From an uncultured Lachnospiraceae bacterium (GTDB lineage: Bacteria; Bacillota; Clostridia; Lachnospirales; Lachnospiraceae), in contig ONHF01000003.1 of assembly GCA_900317555.1 (NCBI GenBank), forward strand, positions 62,001 to 126,000: a stretch of DNA of 64,000 nt, given 5' to 3'. The notes under the pieces were generated by a model. The model had not been told where the DNA came from. It worked only from the letters and a program-made list of their open reading frames with translations, and did not search any database. Position 1 is the first letter of the stretch. The number at the start of each line of letters is the position of its first letter. This document shows positions 60,220-64,000 of this stretch, one piece after another. The position numbers and the translations under genes are program-made.

Positions 60220-60315
60220 CGTCTCTTCCTTTCGGTTCTATTCACTCTCTGTTCATCTGTCTTATTGTAACACACGGGCAAGAGACGCGGCACCGGATGG
60301 ATGTTAAGGCCACGT

Positions 60316-60344
60316 AAAAACAGACGGCTCCCGAAGGAACCGCC
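60316..60344 (-). terminator. Terminator after the small Cys-rich membrane protein gene
   Basis: Stem GGCGGTTCC / GGAGCCGTC on the leftward RNA (60344-60336 with 60331-60323, two G-U pairs) closes a UUCG tetraloop; TG and five T follow at 60320-60316. It lies just past the stop at 60355. Confidence 0.7.
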
Positions 60345-60354
60345 CGCTGTAAAA

Positions 60355-60534
60355 CTATTTCTTCAATTTGAATCTCTCCGGAATTTCGGACGGATGGCAG
60401 CAGCTGTGTGAAGGGCAGCTGCTGCAGCCACAGCCGCAGGAACCAGCGCCGGTCTTTTTGTCTCTCACAATCTTCCGGATCGCAAGTGTGACAAGACTGA
60501 CGAGAATGGCAATGATAATTATATTGGCAAGCAT
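60355..60534 (-). CDS. FeoB-associated-type Cys-rich small membrane protein
   Basis: The 59-residue protein has one N-terminal span (LANIIIIAILVSLVTLAI), a basic stop-transfer (RKIVRDKKTG), then a cysteine cluster CGCGCSSC and CC, ending in a charged tail. This is the layout of the FeoB-associated Cys-rich membrane proteins, small partners of ferrous iron transporters. No feoA or feoB lies in the window, so the link to iron is by family resemblance only. AAGGAG lies nine bases before ATG 60534 and a good terminator follows, so it forms a monocistronic unit. Confidence 0.78.
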   Translation of the reverse strand: MLANIIIIAILVSLVTLAIRKIVRDKKTGAGSCGCGCSSCPSHSCCHPSEIPERFKLKK

Positions 60535-60684
60535 AACGCATGACTCCTTTCTTCACTTGTTAGTATAGACTAACTCAGGTGAATCCAAAAGTCAAGCAAT
60601 TCCGCCCTCCTGGCAGACGCCGCCGTCCTTTTGGAAGGCGCCCGCAATCTCTCTAAAAGCCGCCTTCGTTCCCGCAGGGAGGTG

Positions 60685-61236
60685 TCAGTCCTCTTTGGAA
60701 AGAGATGAGCTCTTGCCCGCCATCTTTGAATACGCGGCAAGAAGGAGTGATCCAAGTACGCCGATAATAATGATATTGCCGAGGAAAGCAAAAATGCCCT
60801 GAATAAAGACTTTATTCGCAGGTTCCGCGTATACGAGGATATCGAGCACCGGCGCGCACAGAATCCATGCGAGTGCATTTGCGATTATCTGTACTACGTT
60901 GAAGAGCACAATGTTTTTCTTGTCAAAACCGCCCTCGCGAACAGCGAACTTCTTGGCAAATGCGCCGATCGCGATACCGACAACCGCTTCCGGGAATACC
61001 CAGCTCCACCATACGCTTCCATAGAACAGTGCATCGCCGAGTGCGTGTCCCAAAAGGCCGATGACCGCGCCGACAAGCGGTCCGAAAATCGCGGACAGGA
61101 ACGCCAGAACCGCCATACGAGGCTGCAGGGATGTGTTCGGAATTCCGATCGGAATTTGTACTTCTGTCAGCACAACAAACAGCGCGGTGCCGATGCCCAT
61201 CGCGACGACTTCCTTAATGCCGAATTTCTTGTTCAT
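60685..61236 (-). CDS. ECF transporter S component, UPF0397 type
   Basis: The 183-residue protein has five to six spans and matches the UPF0397 S-component pattern: VVAMGIGTALFVVL near the start, LAFLSAIFGPLVGAVIGLLG near 40, FYGSVWWSWVFPEAVVGI near 68, and ILCAPVLDILVYAEPANKVF near 125. Members have been annotated as riboflavin or other vitamin carriers, but the ligand is not certain. It is divergent from the ATPase and EcfT genes at 61405-63935, which normally follow it in one operon. Start ATG 61236 with AGGAG and AAGGAA upstream. Confidence 0.88.
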   Translation of the reverse strand: MNKKFGIKEVVAMGIGTALFVVLTEVQIPIGIPNTSLQPRMAVLAFLSAIFGPLVGAVIGLLGHALGDALFYGSVWWSWVFPEAVVGIAIGAFAKKFAVREGGFDKKNIVLFNVVQIIANALAWILCAPVLDILVYAEPANKVFIQGIFAFLGNIIIIGVLGSLLLAAYSKMAGKSSSLSKED

Positions 61237-61404
61237 TTCCTTTACTCCTCTCACTCATAAGATAAGAAACTGTTACATTCCAAAGGATAACATTTTCCGG
61301 TACCGGAGGCTACGGATAAATTCAGCGGACTGTCCAATTCTGGCGCGGATTATGGTATGATTTGACTAATGTCAATGTAGTCTCTCAACAGAAAGGCGCA
61401 CGCT

Positions 61405-63111
61405 TTGGAACCAATCATCGAGTTCAGCCACTATTCTTTCAGATACCGCTCGCAGAAAGAGCCGACACTCACCGATATCAATCTGAAGATTTATCCCGGT
61501 GAAAAAATCCTGATCACCGGCCCTTCGGGCTGCGGAAAATCGACGCTCGCGCACTGTATAAACGCACTGATTCCATGTTCTTTCGCGGGGGAAACGCAGG
61601 GGACCCTCCGGGTAGGCGGCCTTGATCCAAAAGAGGCGGGCGTCTTTGGCATGTCGAAGGTTGTCGGCACTGTTTTGCAGGACACAGACGGGCAGTTCAT
61701 CGGACTGACCGTAGCGGAGGATCTCGCGTTCGCTCTTGAAAATGACGCGGTCGCGCAGGATGAAATGTTCCGTAAGGTGGACCGCGTCGCGGACATTGTC
61801 GATATGAAAAACTTTCTCCGCCACTCGCCTTCCGAGCTCTCGGGCGGACAGAAGCAGCGCGTTTCGCTGGGCGGAGTTCTTGTTGACGATGTAAAAGTGC
61901 TTCTTTTTGACGAGCCGCTCGCAAACCTTGATCCCGCGACCGGCAAACATACGATTGCCCTCATCGACGACATCCGGAAATCCCAGAATGTGACGGTTGT
62001 GATCATCGAGCATCGTGTGGAAGATGTTCTTTATAAAGATGTGGACCGGATCATCGTCATGAGCGAGGGGCGGATCGCCGCGGACATGCGTCCGGACGAA
62101 CTGCTCTGCACGGACATCCTGCCTTCGCACGGCGTCCGGGAGCCTTTGTATATTGCCGCGCTCAAACACGCCGGCTGTCGCCTCGCACCCGAAGATCATC
62201 CGCAGCATATCGAGACGATGCGTGTGGATCGTTATACGCAGCAGGTGCAAAACTGGTTCCACGCGGCTCCCCTGCCTGTCCGGACAAATACAAATCCGGC
62301 GGCTCTCGAGCTTCGCGGTATCAGTTTTTCCTATCAGCCGGGCGAGCCTGTGCTGAACGATATCTCGTTCATGATCCGCAAGGGGGAAATGGTCAGTATT
62401 GTCGGTAAAAACGGCGCCGGCAAATCCACAACCGCCTCGCTGATCTGTGGTTTTCACAAGCCGGACCGCGGCGAGATTCTTCTGAACGGGCAGGACATTT
62501 CCCCTCTTTCCATTAAGGAACGAGGGGAAAAGATCGGTTTTGTCATGCAAAGCCCCAATCAGATGATCAGTAAAGCCATGATTTCCGAGGAAGTAGGTCT
62601 CGGGCTTGCTGTCCGCGGCGTACCGCAGTCGGAGATAACAGAGCGTGTGAACGAGACACTCAAAATCTGCGGCCTGTATCCGATGCGGAACTGGCCGGTA
62701 AATGCCCTCAGCTTCGGACAGAAAAAGCGCGTTTCCATTGCGTCAATTCTCGTCATGCACCCTGAAATTCTGATTCTGGATGAACCGACGGCCGGTCAGG
62801 ATTATCGTCATTATACCGGCATCATGGAGTTTTTAAAGCAGCTGAACGAGCAGCTCGGCCTGACCATCCTCATGATCACGCATGACATGCATCTGATGCT
62901 CGAATATACCGACAGGGCGATCGTCCTCGCGGACGGTCAGCTGATTATGGATTCCACCCCCGCAAAGGTACTGACCGACGAGAAGGCTGCGGACCGCGCC
63001 TATCTTAAAAAGACATCTTTGTATGATCTGGCAGTAAAATGCGGCCTGAAACCGGATGAATTTGCGGAACGTTTCATCGATTACGAACGCGCGGAAGGAG
63101 CAGAGAAATGA
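61405..63111 (+). CDS. ECF transporter ATPase with two fused ATP-binding domains
   Basis: The 568-residue protein has two complete ABC domains and no spans. Domain 1: [10 protein letters not shown] near residue 39, LSGGQKQRVSL near 148, VLLFDEPLANLDP. Domain 2: GKNGAGKSTT near 335, ALSFGQKKRVSI near 436, ILILDEPTAGQD. It thus represents a fused EcfA/EcfA' pair (YkoD-like). The start is TTG at 61405 with AGAAAGG eight bases upstream. It overlaps ecfT by four bases. Together with EcfT it energises the divergent UPF0397 S component and possibly BioY. Confidence 0.93.
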   Translation: MEPIIEFSHYSFRYRSQKEPTLTDINLKIYPGEKILITGPSGCGKSTLAHCINALIPCSFAGETQGTLRVGGLDPKEAGVFGMSKVVGTVLQDTDGQFIGLTVAEDLAFALENDAVAQDEMFRKVDRVADIVDMKNFLRHSPSELSGGQKQRVSLGGVLVDDVKVLLFDEPLANLDPATGKHTIALIDDIRKSQNVTVVIIEHRVEDVLYKDVDRIIVMSEGRIAADMRPDELLCTDILPSHGVREPLYIAALKHAGCRLAPEDHPQHIETMRVDRYTQQVQNWFHAAPLPVRTNTNPAALELRGISFSYQPGEPVLNDISFMIRKGEMVSIVGKNGAGKSTTASLICGFHKPDRGEILLNGQDISPLSIKERGEKIGFVMQSPNQMISKAMISEEVGLGLAVRGVPQSEITERVNETLKICGLYPMRNWPVNALSFGQKKRVSIASILVMHPEILILDEPTAGQDYRHYTGIMEFLKQLNEQLGLTILMITHDMHLMLEYTDRAIVLADGQLIMDSTPAKVLTDEKAADRAYLKKTSLYDLAVKCGLKPDEFAERFIDYERAEGAEK

Positions 63112-63935
63112 ATCGTCTCCTGTCATTTAAAGAAAAGGACACCTGGATTCACCGTCTGTCCGGTGTCACGAAGCTTTTGTTTTTCCTGCTCTGGTGCATT
63201 ACAAGCGCGCTGACCTACGATACAAGAGTGCTGATCGCGATGATTATTATCAGTCTTACGATCTTTGTGATCTCGAAAACCGAGTGGAAGCAGGTCAGTA
63301 CGGTGTTCAAGCTGGTGATGTTTTTCATGGTCCTGAACGTCATCGCGATTTTCATAATGTCTCCGTATCAGGGCTGCGCAATTTACGGGAGCAAAACTAT
63401 TCTCGCCCCATTCCTCCCCGGCCATGCGCTGACGCGGGAAGAGCTTTTCTATCTGTTTAATGTCGTCATCAAATATTTCACGGTGACGCCGGCGATCTTC
63501 ATCTTTATGGTGACGACAGATCCTTCGGAATTCGCCGCGTCCATGAACGGCGTCGGTATTCCGTATTCGATTGCGTATTCGGTGGCGATCGCGCTGCGCT
63601 ATATCCCGGATATTCAGGATGAATATCATAAGATCAAAAACGCACAGGAAGCGCGCGGCATCGAAATGAGTGCAAAGGCGAAGCTCACAGACAGAATCCG
63701 GCGTACCTCGAGCATCATCTTTCCGCTATTGTTCTCAACCATGGAGCGGATTGATGTCGTGAGCAATGCCATGGAGCTGCGCGGCTTCGGCAAGAAGAAA
63801 AAGAGAACCTGGTACGCGCATAAGGATCTGCGTCTTGCAGATTATCTGGTGATTGTGTTCACGGTTGTGTTCTGCGTGGCAGCGCTGGTGCTGACGTTTG
63901 CGGACGGGAACCGGTTCTGGAATCCGTTCGGGTGA
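63108..63935 (+). CDS. ECF transporter transmembrane component (EcfT)
   Basis: The 275-residue protein has five spans and the EcfT coupling motifs: SVAIALRYIPDIQDEYHKI, AQEARG near residue 182, and ELRGFGKKKKRT near 245, the two Ala-Arg-Gly/Xaa-Arg-Gly sites that contact the ATPases. An opening WIHRLSGVTKLLFFLLWC is typical. ATG overlaps the ATPase stop (ATGA). Nothing further is coded in the 65 bases to the window end. Confidence 0.93.
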   Translation: MNRLLSFKEKDTWIHRLSGVTKLLFFLLWCITSALTYDTRVLIAMIIISLTIFVISKTEWKQVSTVFKLVMFFMVLNVIAIFIMSPYQGCAIYGSKTILAPFLPGHALTREELFYLFNVVIKYFTVTPAIFIFMVTTDPSEFAASMNGVGIPYSIAYSVAIALRYIPDIQDEYHKIKNAQEARGIEMSAKAKLTDRIRRTSSIIFPLLFSTMERIDVVSNAMELRGFGKKKKRTWYAHKDLRLADYLVIVFTVVFCVAALVLTFADGNRFWNPFG

Positions 63936-64000
63936 GGCTGCGCGCGGTTCTATGATATAGTAATATAAAATTCATTTTTCCGAAGACATACAATAGAGGT

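Overview
The window reads as chromosome from a fairly GC-rich, low-oxygen Firmicute, most likely a Lachnospiraceae-type Clostridium relative. This is an inference from the gene families: a MurT/GatD pair, a domain-permuted GH3 beta-glucosidase like those of rumen clostridia, two MATE pumps, an ECF vitamin transporter, L-lactate dehydrogenase, and AGGAGG-type ribosome binding sites throughout. No tRNA, rRNA or CRISPR array was seen. Two AT-richer patches (about 13.4-16.1 kb and 30.7-32.5 kb) look horizontally acquired.

Layout. 1-6.4 kb: a leftward surface-polysaccharide block (MBOAT O-acyltransferase, DHHW/AlgX-like partner, GtrB-type glycosyltransferase, YkoS-like membrane protein cut by the window edge) preceded by a flippase. 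7-13.4 kb: an RND/MMPL transporter and a 1131-residue heptad-repeat lipoprotein, with a divergent TetR regulator and two matching palindromic operators. 13.4-16.1 kb: an AT-rich island (XRE regulator, ImmA-type protease, DUF4417 and two unknown genes) with a decayed recombinase fragment at its left border. 16.2-21.9 kb: a leftward five-gene run MATE-MATE-DUF1624-murT-gatD. 22-25.6 kb: rightward tcdA, a PfkB sugar-phosphate kinase and an L,D-transpeptidase. 25.9-30.6 kb: RsmH, an Uup-like ABC-F protein, an unknown membrane protein and BioY under an apparent BirA operator. 30.7-32.4 kb: an AbiE type IV toxin-antitoxin pair whose toxin lacks a normal start codon. 32.8-36.5 kb: an HRDC protein, an internally deleted YfcE-type phosphodiesterase, a Zn/Cd-type P-ATPase and a free-standing HMA protein. 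36.5-40.4 kb: an ArsR regulator followed by an asymmetric heterodimeric ABC exporter. 40.5-44.9 kb: pstSCAB-phoU behind a three-repeat Pho box. 45-48.1 kb: ldh-cupin-eno. 48.4-50.2 kb: a YcxB-like membrane protein. 51.2-57.2 kb: a GH3-GtrA-GH3 operon. 57.4-60.2 kb: a GHKL/LytTR two-component system and an HD hydrolase. 60.4-63.9 kb: a small Cys-rich membrane protein and a divergent ECF transporter (S component left, ATPase and EcfT right).

The most unusual signals lie between genes. (1) A roughly 485-bp repeat occurs twice in the same orientation (6421-6905 and 50549-51035), each copy just beyond the terminator of a leftward gene; it contains degenerate 63-bp units and a small conserved hairpin and has no conserved reading frame. 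(2) Two nested palindromes (32629-32719 and 50305-50395) share outer arms, spacing and overall length, but have different inner stems that are each perfectly self-complementary, as expected if RNA or DNA structure is conserved rather than sequence. (3) A cluster of TTGCAAGAA palindromes (25635-25787) carries a related core. These look like extragenic repeat families and are the best candidates here for something undescribed.

The regulatory circuits are unusually readable: TetR on the RND pump, BirA on bioY, PhoP on pst and ArsR on metal export all have sites visible in the sequence.
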